Below are positions 12,690 to 25,643 of a stretch of DNA of 64,000 nucleotides, piece after piece. A program made the position numbers and the translations under genes. This DNA is from Neocallimastix lanati (nom. inval.). Its lineage: Eukaryota; Neocallimastigomycota; Neocallimastigomycetes; Neocallimastigales; Neocallimastigaceae. The first letter of the stretch is position 1. Every line of letters starts with the position of its first letter. The notes beneath the pieces were generated by a model. It worked only from the letters and a program-made list of their open reading frames with translations, had not been told where the DNA came from and searched no databases. The stretch covers positions 830,001 through 894,000 of the forward strand of contig JACVTC010000051.1 of the NCBI GenBank assembly GCA_016946835.1, given 5' to 3'.

Positions 12690-14949
12690 GCATACCACAC
12701 CAGTTATTGTTTTCAACACCCCATTTGCCATCACCATCTTCGAAGTAAACAGTACCACAAGATTTACAGCAATTGTAACCTTGAGCAATAACATTGGCAT
12801 TACATTTTTCCTTTGGTGTAGCCTTACCACAACCACACCAGTCACCATCTTCAACACCCCATTCACCATCATTATCAGTGTATTCAACAGTACATCCAAC
12901 TCTACAACATTTGTAACCTTGACGAGTGATAGAGGCTGGACAAGAAGTACGTACATCTGTATCTGGAGTGTAACCATCAATCATAGATGGAACATCGTAA
13001 ATGGCAATAAGACCGTTGGCAACCATGATTTCAGTTTGACCCCAGAATCTGTGATATCTGAAGGTTGGTGGATTACCTCCATTAAGGAAGTCTTCAACTT
13101 GTCCCCAATCTGGATCTTGTTTGTACTTTGGACGAATATCAATGAAGGTGTTACCACTTCTAAGGTTAGCACCTTGGGCATTCTTACCAGTCCATCCAGA
13201 TGGAATGTAAACTTCATCTCCGAATTTACTGTAATCTTCACGAGCTTCTTCAGCAGCATAACCAAGATCATCTTTGTAATTTTCAATGGCGTCCATAACA
13301 TCAACAACAAGTTTAAGACCTTCTTGATCATTATCCTTCATAGAGATCCATAATAAACCCTTGATAATGGAAGCAATGGAACCAAGATCAAGACCTCTAG
13401 AAGAAACAGTACCGTGAAGGGAAGCATTACGGTTACTCTTGTCAAAGTCAGATGAACTCCATTCATCTGGATTACCTTCCCAACTTAAGTTAGTGGCGTG
13501 AATAACTTCACCGTTGCTAACTTGAGTAGTTTCCTTAACCCATTTAACCCAATCTCTACAGACCTTTCCAGCCTTTTCATTACCAGAAACGTAGTAAAGT
13601 GAGCAGACACGTTCCATACCCCAACCTTGCATACCAGTCCAGTTGTTGGATGGTGGATCGTGGTAAACTGGTTGCCAATCGTAGAACATACCGTAGAAAG
13701 TAGTAATGTCACTGTCTGGTTGAGCGTAGTGACCTTGCCATGAGTTAGTAGCACCACCAGCAATACAACCTTCTGGAGTTTGTAACCATCTGAATAATTC
13801 TAATTGACGATCTAAGGAAGTAGACCAATCCTTAACAGCAGTGGAACCCTTTGGCTTGAATGCCTTATCAGTAGAAAGAATCCAAGCAGCTAATGGATTT
13901 TGGTAACCAGTGTGAGTGTGAGAAGAACTAATTCTCCAGGCCCAGTCACCTTGGAGACCTCCACCCCAAGCGAAGTACCAAGAGATAAGGTAGTGAGCTG
14001 AGTTCTTACCACGACCAGCAGAACAACGTTGGTAGTCAACACAGTTACCAATCTTCTTGAAGTATTTATCATATTGAGCATAACGTAAGTAATCACCAAG
14101 CTTAGCAGCCTTAGAAGCAACAGAAGAAAGATCTTGTCCATCTTCTTGAGCCCAGATGTAACCGAAGTAAGCAGCTTGAATGGCACGAGCATCAGCATCT
14201 GGAGCAGCAGTGTATCTCCATTGCTTAGCGTAGGAGTTATCACCAGTGAAAAGATCTAAGAAACCGTTGCTACCACCCCACTTCATGGTTTCCCAACATG
14301 GATGTGGAACAGTCTTCCAAGTGGATTCAGATGGACCACGTTGGAAAGTGTTAATGAAGGATGGCTTAGTCTTACCATCACCTTGTTGACCATAACCGTA
14401 CCAGTTATCACCATCAATAATCCAGTGCATAGCATAGATATCCCAAGTACCGTAAGCTTGTTGAAGTTCCTTAGCAATTGGATCTTCACCAACAATACCG
14501 TCTTGGAAGACAAGTTGAGCTGGGTAGTTACTGATATCATCATCTTCTGGAGCATAAGTAGCTGGAGAAGAAGGATTGTATCTATTGTTACCTGGTTGGT
14601 TCTTGGCATCTGGAATCATGTGCTTTTCTAAGTATTCCCAAGCAGTTTCAACACCGTCGTAATTACCAGTAAGCTTACCATTAACGGCTTCTAACCAAAC
14701 CCAGAAGGAGTAGGTTTCAGAGACAGATTCGTGACCGTGATCTGGAGCTTCAACCATAAGAGTTTCAACAGAGTGGTATGGAACATTTTCTGCTGAGAAA
14801 TATTCAGATTGGTAAGAACCATTACCAGTCATAACATTGTAATGATCAATAGCACGATCAGCATAAACAGCAGCATCACGTTTCTTCAATGGAGCAGCGA
14901 TAACAGCAGAGGCACTGAGAAGAGCAATAGCAGATCTAATGGATGGCAT
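12676..14949 (-). CDS. Secreted GH48 cellulase (exo-cellobiohydrolase) with two fungal dockerins
   Basis: Family 48 glycoside hydrolase of 757 residues that cuts cellobiose from cellulose chains. In anaerobic fungi it is a main catalytic subunit of the extracellular cellulosome. The start is the ATG at 14949: MPSIRSAIALLSASAVIAA is a signal peptide, and PLKKR after it looks like a Kex2-type propeptide site. The catalytic domain spans about residues 30-650; the glutamate in HESVSETYSFWVWLEA (about residue 78) is the likely proton donor. Two dockerins follow, about 670-707 and 716-752, each with paired Cys and the WGVE...WCG signature; they bind scaffold proteins. There is no intron, and G+C and codon use are far above the intron-rich neighbours. 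This fits the known bacterial origin of fungal GH48. The frame is intact, so it is probably functional. Confidence 0.96.
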   Translation of the reverse strand: MPSIRSAIALLSASAVIAAPLKKRDAAVYADRAIDHYNVMTGNGSYQSEYFSAENVPYHSVETLMVEAPDHGHESVSETYSFWVWLEAVNGKLTGNYDGVETAWEYLEKHMIPDAKNQPGNNRYNPSSPATYAPEDDDISNYPAQLVFQDGIVGEDPIAKELQQAYGTWDIYAMHWIIDGDNWYGYGQQGDGKTKPSFINTFQRGPSESTWKTVPHPCWETMKWGGSNGFLDLFTGDNSYAKQWRYTAAPDADARAIQAAYFGYIWAQEDGQDLSSVASKAAKLGDYLRYAQYDKYFKKIGNCVDYQRCSAGRGKNSAHYLISWYFAWGGGLQGDWAWRISSSHTHTGYQNPLAAWILSTDKAFKPKGSTAVKDWSTSLDRQLELFRWLQTPEGCIAGGATNSWQGHYAQPDSDITTFYGMFYDWQPVYHDPPSNNWTGMQGWGMERVCSLYYVSGNEKAGKVCRDWVKWVKETTQVSNGEVIHATNLSWEGNPDEWSSSDFDKSNRNASLHGTVSSRGLDLGSIASIIKGLLWISMKDNDQEGLKLVVDVMDAIENYKDDLGYAAEEAREDYSKFGDEVYIPSGWTGKNAQGANLRSGNTFIDIRPKYKQDPDWGQVEDFLNGGNPPTFRYHRFWGQTEIMVANGLIAIYDVPSMIDGYTPDTDVRTSCPASITRQGYKCCRVGCTVEYTDNDGEWGVEDGDWCGCGKATPKEKCNANVIAQGYNCCKSCGTVYFEDGDGKWGVENNNWCGMPLNC

Positions 14950-15469
14950 TTTTAATAACAAATTTTCAAAAAAAAAATATTTATTATTGAATAATAAAAA
15001 ATATTATTTTAATTTTAATTAATTTATTTCAATTAAAACTTTTATGCTTAAAAATTTTTTATTTATTTTTTTTAGATATTATTTTCCAGAAATAATACTA
15101 AACTATTTTAATTAAATACAATTTAATCAAAAGAGAATGAGGAAAAAATTTTTGAAATAGAAATTTTGTGCTTTTATATAAAAAATTCTGATATAAAAAA
15201 ATAAATAAAGTATTATAATATTATATTATTGATATTGTAATTGCAAAATATTATTAATTATTAATAAAAATAGACAATATTAAAATAAAAATAAATAATA
15301 ATATATTTACAATGTTTTTTTTTTTTTTTTTTAATTTATTTCCTTTTATAAATCATTAAATTGGCATTTATACCATCATTATATTACTCATAGTTTTATA
15401 GTAGAAATATACAAATATACTCATAATGTACTTATTTATATTAAAAACATTAATTTAGGAGTGACCATA

Positions 15470-16702
15470 TTAATGCATTAATTTATTATTCACTCTAAAA
15501 ATCATCAAAAAAATATATATATAAATATATAAATAGAAATTTATAATAATTATTTCAATTTGAGTATATTATTCATTAATTTACTTATAATATGAAATTA
15601 ATAAATGTTTTAAAAAATGTTTTTTTTTTTTTTAATTTTATATATTAAATTATAATTGTTAAAATTATTGTTATTCATTAATATATTAATTAATTTAAAA
15701 TGAGTACAAATTTAAATAATATGTAAATTAATTATTAGTAATAATTTTAATTTTTATTTCAATTTTTATAAATAAAATATTATTTCCATATTTAAAATAT
15801 ATTATACAAGATTAATATTAAAAATATATTATATTGTTTTAATTATTTATATTAACTTTATTTATAATTTTATATAAAAAAATTTTCCATTTGGCACATT
15901 ATATTAATACATTGTTATTAATTAATTTATAATTATTAAACTATATATAAATTTTCATAAAAGAATATGAAAATTATAAAAAATATTTAAAAAAAAAATA
16001 AAAATAATTAAACAATTTTTATTAAGATTTTCTAATAATAATTATTTATAAGTTATATAAAACTCGAAAATAAAAAAAAAAAAGCACTATGTTAATATCA
16101 AAAAATTTATTTTAATATTAATTGTTATTACTAAATATATACCTATTAAAATTTAGAGAAAAAAAAAAAAGATCTTCTGCTTTAAAATTAAATTAAAAAA
16201 ATGAATCATTCTTTTATTCATCCTATTTCCTATTTCATATTATATATAATAAAATAAAAAAAAAAAAAAAAAAAAAGTTTAGTATAATATGATTTATTTT
16301 AAATTTTTATTTTCTATTCATTTCATTATTACCATTTTTAAAAAACCTATATATATAATTTAATTATATTAGATTAAATGATACAAACTTTGCAAAATAA
16401 TAAAATTAAAAATTATAATACAAAATAGTAAAATTAATAATTATAGTGTATCTATAACAATGTATAAATTAAATTAGGGAATCAATATGTATTTATTGTT
16501 TTTGATTTTTTATATATATTTATCTCTTTTAAAGAAAGATATAATTATTACTACAAATTCTATAATAATTCTAAGCAACATTAAAGTATTTATTTTGATA
16601 ATTATTTATATATTTTTAATAATAATAAACTATAAAATAATTTCTTTTCATTAAATATTACAATAAATAATTTAAAACTATTAAAATAATTTTATTACTG
16701 TA

Positions 16703-16740
<38 letters not shown>

Positions 16741-17123
16741 AAATCATTCGTATTTATTAATGACATTTATTATTTATTAAGATTACACTATTTATTTAAA
16801 TTAATCATATTGATATTAATATCTAAAATTATAAAATTATTGAATAATTTATAACTGGATATAATGTTAAAAAAATAATAATAATAATAATCAAAAATGT
16901 ATATACATATCTTTTTTTATTATTAATTTTATTTATTAAAGTTCATAACATTAATGCAAATTAATAATAACAAATAACAAAAGATACTTTTTATCTTTGA
17001 TAATAAAAATAATTAAAATTGATAGCTATGAAAATTATAAATTTCTATTTATATATTTATATATATATATATATATTTTTTTTTTTGATGATTTTTAGAG
17101 TGAATAATAAATTAATGCATTAA
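15470..17123. mobile_element. 1.65-kb non-coding element with about 80-bp terminal inverted repeats
   Basis: The left end (15470-15548) and the reverse complement of the right end (17123 back to about 17033) match. Both read TTAATGCATTAATTTATTAT, then TCACTCTAAAAATCATC, an A run, a TA run of different length, and AAATAGAAATTTATAAT. Both ends carry the palindrome TTAATGCATTAA, so the target duplication could be TTAA (as for piggyBac-type elements) or the whole 12 bp. There is no open frame inside. It is likely a non-autonomous DNA transposon. Confidence 0.6.
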
Positions 17124-17386
17124 AACAAATAGTACTAATTTAACCTTTTCCTAAAATATTATTAATTGAATTGATAATATATTATTGATTTTATTACATG
17201 AAAATTATGACGGTTCATTATACAAATTAGTAAAAATTATTTATTTATTATACATATACTTATATATTAATACAAATAAGTAAAAAATATTAAACATATT
17301 TCTATTTTCTATTTATTTATCTATTATTTATTTTTTTTTATCATTTATTACTCTTAATTTCAAATTCTTGCACTTTTTTAAATAAG

Positions 17387-17437
17387 AATATAATATCCTA
17401 AAACTATATATATCATATAGTTTTAGGATATTATATT
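17387..17437. other. Perfect 23-bp palindrome with 5-nt loop
   Basis: The arms at 17387-17409 and 17415-17437 are exact inverted complements. They contain ATCCTAAAACTATAT and ATATAGTTTTAGGAT around the loop ATATC. It would extrude as a cruciform or fold as a strong RNA hairpin. It has no gene next to it; it may be the remains of a palindromic miniature transposon. Confidence 0.7.
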
Positions 17438-17910
17438 TATTATTAATTAGTAGTTAAATTGATATTACTGTAAAAGAATATTTAAATATTTAAATTAATC
17501 ATAATGATATAATAAATTATATGTGTCCCCATTTCATTTATTATCTAAGAAACAAAAAAATGAAACAAAACCTTAATTAAATACGTTTATAAAAATTTAA
17601 TATTTATTCGAAATTTTAATAAATATGAATTAATTTTTATGGAAAAAATTAAAATAATTAATAATTATTTTAATTAAATATTTGTCAAAAAAAAATATTA
17701 TTATTATGACTCATAATTAAGTCATTATTACTGGGAAACAAAATAATTATAATTTCAATATATTTTCATCAACTATTAATAACTATTACTAATCTATTAT
17801 TCATAATTATATAATTATTTAAAATAAATTTAAACTTTTTATTTAATAGAAATATAAACCTTTTTTAGCAAAATAGAATCTAATATTAACTAATTTATTA
17901 AATACTTTAT

Positions 17911-18420
17911 ATTATATTATATTATATTATATTATATTATATTTCTAATTGTAGTGACTTTAATTATTATTATGATAAGTATTAGTATTAAAATTAATAT
18001 TAATATTAGAATTAGTATTAATATTAGTATTAATATTAGAATTAGTATTAGTATTAGTATTAATATTAATATATTAGAATTAGTATTAATATTAGTACTA
18101 GTATTAGCATTAATATTAATATATTAGGATTAGTATTAGTATTAGTATTAATATTAGAATTAGTATTAATATTAGTATTAGTATTAGTATTAATATTAAT
18201 ATATTAGAATTAGTATTAGTATTAGTATTAATATTAATATATTAGAATTAGTATTAGTATTAGTATTAATATTAATATTAGAATTAGTATTAATATTAGT
18301 ATTAGTATTAGTATTAGTAATAGTATTAGTAATAGTGTTAATATTAATATTAGAATTAGTATTAGAATTAGTATTAATATTAGTGTTAGTATTAGTATTA
18401 TTAATAATAGTTAATAATAA
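17911..18420. repeat. TATAT and TTAGTATTAATA minisatellites
   Basis: A short (ATATT)n tract (17911-17942) is followed by about 430 bp of mixed six-base units (TTAGTA, TTAATA, TTAGAA) in higher-order alternation. The open frame 18335-18520, almost only Leu/Ile/Val, is a product of this repeat. Confidence 0.85.
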
Positions 18421-18494
18421 TAGTTACTTAACTATATTAATTTTATTAATCTTCAATGTCTTATTATTCAATATTTATTATGCTTGCATAAGAT

Positions 18495-18715
18495 ATACTC
18501 AAAAAAAAACAAAAAATTAAAAAAAAAAAAAAAATAATGAATAAAAAAATAAAAATACCAAAAAAAATGGTAACGGATTATAAATATTTAAAGAAATATA
18601 ATATACTCAAAAAAAAATGAAAAAATTGAAAAAAAAAAAAATTAATGTATAAAAAAATAAAAATACCAAAAAAAATGGTGACGGATTATAAATATTTAAA
18701 GAAATATAATAAAAT
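18495..18715. repeat. Tandem duplication, about 110-bp unit, two copies
   Basis: Both copies run from ATACTCAAAAAAAAA through AAAATACCAAAAAAAATGGT and GACGGATT or AACGGATT to TATTTAAAGAAATATAATA. They differ at a few bases and in A-run lengths. The sequence is non-coding. Confidence 0.8.
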
Positions 18716-21314
18716 ATCAAATAAAGTATTCAAACAATTTATAAACTTTGACAAATAAATAAATTATATATATATATGTATGTATTAAATAATATAATGT
18801 TTTTTAAATTTTAATAATGATACTAATATACATTTATTTTCATTTATCTTTATCGTTTTTCAAATATTTATTGTGTTTGTGTTTAAAGTATATCAAAGTA
18901 AAAATATTATTGGAGACATATATAAAGAAGTATGGTAAAATATATCAAATATATCAAATATCAAATACGATATTCGAACAACGTTTATGATATTTTTTTG
19001 AATTAATAAAAAAAAAAAAATTAAAAAAAAAAATGTTACTACTCTAATTTTTAATTTGTTTCTTTTTTTTTTTTTTATTAAAAATATATAAATTTTTTAT
19101 ACTTCTATCAATCTTACTCAAATTAACTTTAAACAAATGAATAAACATATGTTTTAAACTAAGGTATATTCTTAAAAATTTGTTTATGATATATGTATTT
19201 TGTTTAAAGTTTAATATTTAGAAATCTTTAATATTTAAATTAAATACTGCAATCTTATTTTTCTTTAATATATTAAGTTAATAATAAAAATATCTTTTAA
19301 AATTTTATTTATTATATGAAAATTTTATTTTAATATAAAAATTTAAAATAGTTATAAATTGTTTTTAATTAATAAGTTATAAAGTTGTTGAATATAATGC
19401 CATGAAAATATGTAATATTCCATAAAACATATTTTATACATTAACTTAACTATTTAATATATAATTATAATTATAATTTAATAAGAAATATTTATATATA
19501 ATAATTATAATAATAAAAAATATTTATAAATTATAAATTGCTTTAACTAACTCAAAAGTTGTTGAATATAAAATACTATAAAAATATTTAATTTAATATT
19601 CATAGAATAAGTATACATTATATACATTAGCTAACTATTTAATATAATAATTATAATAATTATTATTTTCAAATGTTATTATTAATAAAATGATATTGGG
19701 ATACTAATCAAAAATTTTGTATAACTGTTACTCATATTTTGTTTTGTTTTTATATTTTAAAAATAAGCTGCTTTTTTTTTTTTTTTTTTTTTTTATTATT
19801 ATTTCTATTTTTTTAATCTTTTTCCTCAGTTAATTTATGAATATTAATGAATATTTAATTTTTTTTTTTAAAATTTTTAATTTTTATTTATAAATAAACA
19901 TCATAAAGAAATTTCATAGTAACATAAGGACGGCTTAAACAAATTAAAATGTTGTTAATGAAAGTAAAAAATATTACAGTGATATTTAAAAACATTAATA
20001 TGTTTAGGACTTCTATGGTTGAAAGTTATTATTATTTAAAGACTCTCAATCTTTGTTTATTTAAAAAATATTTATATGGAAATTAAGTTTTTTTTTATTA
20101 TATAAATATATGTATTAGGTTAGAATTTTAATTATAATTAATGGGACAATTATCGTCAAAGGTTAGATTAATCATATTATAGTTATTGGGTTTAATTTAA
20201 TATTTTTATATTATATAATATTAATTACAATTTAATTAAAACAAAATTCTAATATATAAACAAACAAACAAATAAATGAATAAATAAAAAATAAATAAAT
20301 AATTAAATGAATAAATAATAATAGATAAGTTAATAAATAAATAAATAAAATAATGAATAAATAAATATAAATGATAAATAAACAAACAAATAAATGAATA
20401 AATAAATTAATGAATAATTTAATGAATAAATGAATATATAAATAAATAATTTAATTTAAATTTAAATTTAATTAAAACTCTACTAAAAAAGGTTTATTGT
20501 TAATTAACGATTTTTTTTTTTAATTTCATTTTTTTTATTTTTATTATATATAAAATTATTTATTTTCTTTTTTAAGAAAAAAAAAAAGTATGAAATGATA
20601 AAATAAAAAAATTTTTTTTAAAAAAAAAAAAAAAAAAAAAGAAAGAGAAATTGAGCATTATGATATTTTTATAACTTCGTAAAAATTAATATTTTCTACT
20701 AATATATATTAATATCAATATATTTCCATTTAACAAAAAACAGAATAAAACAATAATACTTAAAAAAAAAAACAAAAAACAAAAATAAAACAATAATATC
20801 CAAATAAAAAACAAAGAAAACAAAAACAAAAAATAAAACAATAATACCCTAATAAAAAGCAAAAACAAAAAACAAAAAACAAAAAAAAATTATTGTTTGA
20901 AAGCTGTATTAACATTCAATTTCCATTATCAAATTTATAATAATTATTATTAAAAATTAAAGAATATTATTATTAATTTGAAATTCAACAATTATAAATT
21001 ATATTAGTGAATTAAAATACAACTAAATTTTTTTTTTAAATATTATTATTTTTATTTCAAAATAATTTGAAATTTTGTGAAGAAAAAAGGTAAATATTAA
21101 AATTAATTAACGAAATAATTAAAACTAATTACATATGTATAAATATTAATTATAAATTAATTTTATAATAAATTTAATTATTTCTTACATATATATATAT
21201 TTAAGATATCTAATAATTAATATTTAAAATTTTTGCTAAATTTACAATTTAGTAAGTCAATTTTATTTTTATTAAATATCAATATATAAATTATTAAATT
21301 TTTTTATATCAGTC

Positions 21315-21346
<32 letters not shown>

Positions 21347-22229
21347 TTTGATAGTTATTCGTTTAGTATTATTTTATTATAACAGTTAATTTTTATTTAT
21401 TTAATACAAATAAAATATTATTTATGAGTTTTTTTTTTATCTTTTTAATTCAGTTATAATTTAATATTTAATAATTTAAAAAAATAAACTTTTTCTATTG
21501 AATAGTAGAATTATATGAATAAAAAAATATATATGTGCTATATGAATTTGTTTTTTTGAAATAGTTTGTTAAAAATTTCCTTTTTGGAATAATTAAAAAT
21601 TTTAAAAATAATTTTTTTAAAAAATATTACAGGTTAAATTTTTTTTTTTTTTAAAAAAAATAATATATTGCTTTAATATATTACAATATAAATATTATTA
21701 TTTTTATTTTTGCATCGAAAAAAAATAAAAAAAAAAAAATTTCTAACTTAGCAAAATCTATATATAATTTTTTTTATTCTCAAAAAAGTATTATAAATAT
21801 ATATATATTTTAATTCTTATTTTGTATTAAATTTATTTAATATATTTTTATTTTATATTATGTAAATATCATCAATAATATTATTTTATTCATTTGAAAA
21901 ATGTATGTTTATAATTTTAATATATCTTTTAATATACTTAAAGGTACGTATTATATATTATATGCTTATTCTATTTATATTTATAAAATATTATATACAA
22001 CGCTTTTATTTTTTTATTCTTTCATTGTTATATTTAATTTTTCTAATAATATTTAATGATAATTTATGATTAATATATATATTTTATTATTTTAATTTTA
22101 TTATTATTATTATTATTCTTTTTTAATAATTATAATAAAAGGTTAATAACGCCTATTTAATACATTGAATTCATATTAAAACTGGTATATTTAACACTTT
22201 ATTAATTTTAATAATAAAAGAATAAGAAA

Positions 22230-22807
22230 ATGTTTTCTGGTCTTCAGCATTTAATTAGGTAAATTTATATAAACAATATAATTAATAGATAGACTAAATA
22301 TTAGGTTTAAATATAAATAATTAAATTTTTTATAATAAAGTTTGATAGCTCTTTACTTATATCCATCATACTGTTCATATAAAGCATTGAACAGCAAAAA
22401 TGTAGCTGATGCCCAAGAATGGCTATGTTATTGGTAAATATTTTTTTTTTAATAATAATAATACATATATATATATAATATTAAATATATTATTAAATAA
22501 ATATATAAATTTGAAAAAACTAATAGATAATTTTATTTGTATTTTTAAAAAATAATATATGTTAATAATCAAAAAATAATTATATACATATATAAGGGTT
22601 GTTTCTGGTATTTTAACTATTCCATTATTAATTTCAAATTCAATTTTAAATTGGTATAAAATTTTTTTTAATTGTTTTTTCCTTTTATAATAAAAATATT
22701 TACATATTAATAGTATTAATTTTATTTATTATCATTTATTATTATTCTTTATTATTATTCTTTATTATTATTCTTTATTATATTATATTATGTTATATAT
22801 ATACATA

Positions 22808-22851
<44 letters not shown>

Positions 22852-24388
22852 TAATAGGATTCCATTTTATTATGAAATTAAATTATTATTATGTTTATGG
22901 CTAATTTTCCCAAAAACAAAAGGTCATTTGACATTATTTAACAATTATGTTATTCCATATATGGACAGATTTAGTGGAAGAATTGATGCCTATGCTCAAG
23001 ATGTAACTGTTATGAGTAAAAAATATGCAGGTGTAGCTTGGCAAAAAGGTTTACAAGTTGCTCAAGCCAAATTTTTTGAAGTTCTTGCTAAGGTAGTTTT
23101 ATTATTTTTATTTTTATTATTTTTATTTTTTATTTTTTTTTTTATTTTAAACATATCCAAAAAAAAAAAGGAAAAAAAAAAATATAATAATAATTTTTCA
23201 AGTAATACTTTTACAATTGATTTATATATTATTAATTTCATAAAATAGAAAAAAATTGAAAAGATAAATTAATAAATAAACAAACAAACAAACAAATAAA
23301 TAAATAGATAAATAAATAAATAAATAAAAAAAGAAAGAAATAAGCAAGCAAATAAACTAACGAATACATAAATATTTTAAATGAAAAGAACAAATAAAAA
23401 TATATTTATATAAAAGTAGACAAATAAATTAAAGTTTTCATAAATAATAATATTATATTATTTTATTTTAGATATTAAATGAATATATAATTATTAAAAT
23501 ATATTTAATATATATAATATTTAGGGACCATCTGCACTTTTTGATTTTAACAATATCTCATTAAATTTTGGAAATATTCAAAATACGAATGATGGACGTA
23601 TTAAAGAAGTTAATGATGATGATGATGGTGATTATTCCGAAAATAGTTATAGTCAAAAAAGTTATGATAATAAATCTAATCAAATGATTATTAAAAAAAA
23701 ACGTATGCCTTCCTCAAATTCCAATATTAAAAAATTTAATATTGGATTAGCTAATTCTAATGCTGAAAATAGGAAGAAAAGCGTTAAGAGAATAAGTAAT
23801 GAATATGATGATATGAACAGAGAAAATAACCAACGTTCTCCATCCTTTAAGGGAAATAGTGGTGGTAATAGAAGAATGTTTTCCAATTCACCATTCTCTC
23901 AATCTTACTCCATGAACTATGATAAGGAAGAAGACGATAATTCCAAATTAAGTAATGGAAGAAATAATGGAAAAAGTAATGGATTATTTATGAATATGAT
24001 GTCAAATCGTAGACAAGGATCAGGAGGTTTGATGGATATCAATGATATCTATTCTAGTGAAAATAATGAACCTTATTCCAATAATTTCAATTCAAGTCAA
24101 AATAATTATTATGAAGATGAAGATATTGAAGAAAACTACAGCTATGGACGAGGAAGAAATTCCAAAGCAAATCAACGTTCAATGAGAGATAATTATTATG
24201 ATTATGATTATGATTTAACTCGTGAAGATGATGATACCATTACAGGGGATGATTTATATAATGAACCTGAAAGCTATTTAGGTAATCAAGGAAGAAGAGT
24301 TGTACCAAAAGTTTCTGATGAAAAGAAACGACCAGATTTAGGTTATCAAGAAAGTTTCATATCCAATTTTAATTCATTTTTCAATTAA
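22230..24388 (+). CDS. REEP/Yop1 (TB2/DP1/HVA22) family ER-shaping protein, five exons
   Basis: Exons: 22230-22258, 22341-22433, 22597-22653, 22858-23092, 23525-24388. All have GT/AG borders and compatible phases and give 425 residues. The family forms hairpins in the ER membrane and curves tubules. Exon 2 gives LIALYLYPSYCSYKAL, the family's start of the domain. Exons 3 and 4 give the two hydrophobic hairpins and the IFPKTKGHLTLFNNYVIPYM end motif. The domain ends near residue 105. Exon 5 adds a long hydrophilic tail (about 139-425) rich in Asn, Ser, Asp, Arg and Gly. This makes the protein much larger than Yop1 (about 180 residues) and nearer REEP1-4 in plan. The intron before exon 4 ends in a 35-T run. 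Assignment is secure; exon 1 is short and less so. Confidence 0.85.
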
Positions 24389-25608
24389 TTAAATAGTTTG
24401 GCATAAAAAAAAAAAATTTTTTTTTAAAAAAAAAAAAACTAAGGAAATTAAATTAAAATTAAAATTATATAAAAAAATTTGGATATAAGTTGAAAAATTT
24501 AATTTAAAAGAAAAACAAAAACAAAACAAAAAAACAAAAAAAAAACAAAAAAAAAAAAGAAAGACATTAATTTTTATTAAAAAAACACACACACACACAA
24601 AAAAAAAAAAAAAAGGAATCAATAGTATGAATTATGTTAATATGACCATATAAAAAAAAAAAAAAAAAAAAGGAAAAATATTGGTAATGCTAAAATACAT
24701 ATTTTTTAATTAAAAATATTTTAATATTAATACTATATTATATATATTCCATTTAAACAATACCGGTTCTATACATCTTTTTTTTTTTTTTTTTTTTTTT
24801 TATTTATTTTAATTCACATTTACCGATGATAACGAAAGCGCAATATTCAAAAATAATATAATTATTAAACTATAATCAATCATGTTAAATTCAAAATATT
24901 TTCATATATTTATTTAAAAAATAATAATAAAATAATAATGCTTTATTTTTATTTTTATTTTTTTAATATTTTATATATATATATATATATATTTTTTTTT
25001 TATCTATTTTTAATCATTTAATTATTTATTATTATCATTTTTTTAATTAACTTATTAAAACTATTTATTAAAAAAATTTTTTTTTTAAACTTTATAAATA
25101 TATATTCAAAGTATTTATTATATTTATTTTTTTTATTCTTATATATCTATTATTTTATCTCAAGAATATTAATAGTAATTTTATTTTAAATATTATTATT
25201 ATTATTATTATTATTAAAATAATATTACTATTTAATGTATTGTTTCTTAATATATATATATTATTATTCTCAACATTGTATTTTTATATCTTTTTTTTTT
25301 TTTTTTTTTTTTTACTTAAAAAAAAAATGAAAATAAAACCTTTATTTTTTTTTTATAATAAAGTTAGGTACAAAAATGTATATTTTAAATATTTATATTT
25401 ATATTTTTTTTATATTATTAATAAAAAAAAATTTTTTATTTTTCTTTTTTTTCTTTTTTTTTTTTTTTTTTTTAAACTTTTTATTTCATATTATATATTC
25501 ATATTGTTGTAATACTAGATTTATTTACTTGTAATACCTTTTATATGTCAACTTTTTTTTTTTTTTTCTTATTAATATATATTGAATTATTAAAGAGGTT
25601 TAATTTTT

Positions 25609-25643
<35 letters not shown>

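Larger units (their letters stand above)
14950..22229. other. AT-rich gene desert between GH48 and the REEP gene
   Basis: About 7.3 kb with no supported gene. The left end must hold the GH48 promoter and the right end the REEP promoter, which faces the opposite way; no clear motif stands out. Inside are an inverted-repeat element, a long palindrome and several minisatellites, listed separately. Diverged 100-bp direct repeats (around 19370-19470 and 19545-19650, sharing AAGTTGTTGAATATAA) are also visible. Confidence 0.6.

Noticed and set aside
12684-14631. Several 90-190 residue frames on both strands within GH48
   Set aside because: Shadows of the GH48 gene in other frames; the main frame has the signal peptide, catalytic motifs and dockerins.
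14950-14961. A longer GH48 start four codons upstream
   Set aside because: It begins at a TTG; the ATG at 14949 starts a proper signal peptide.
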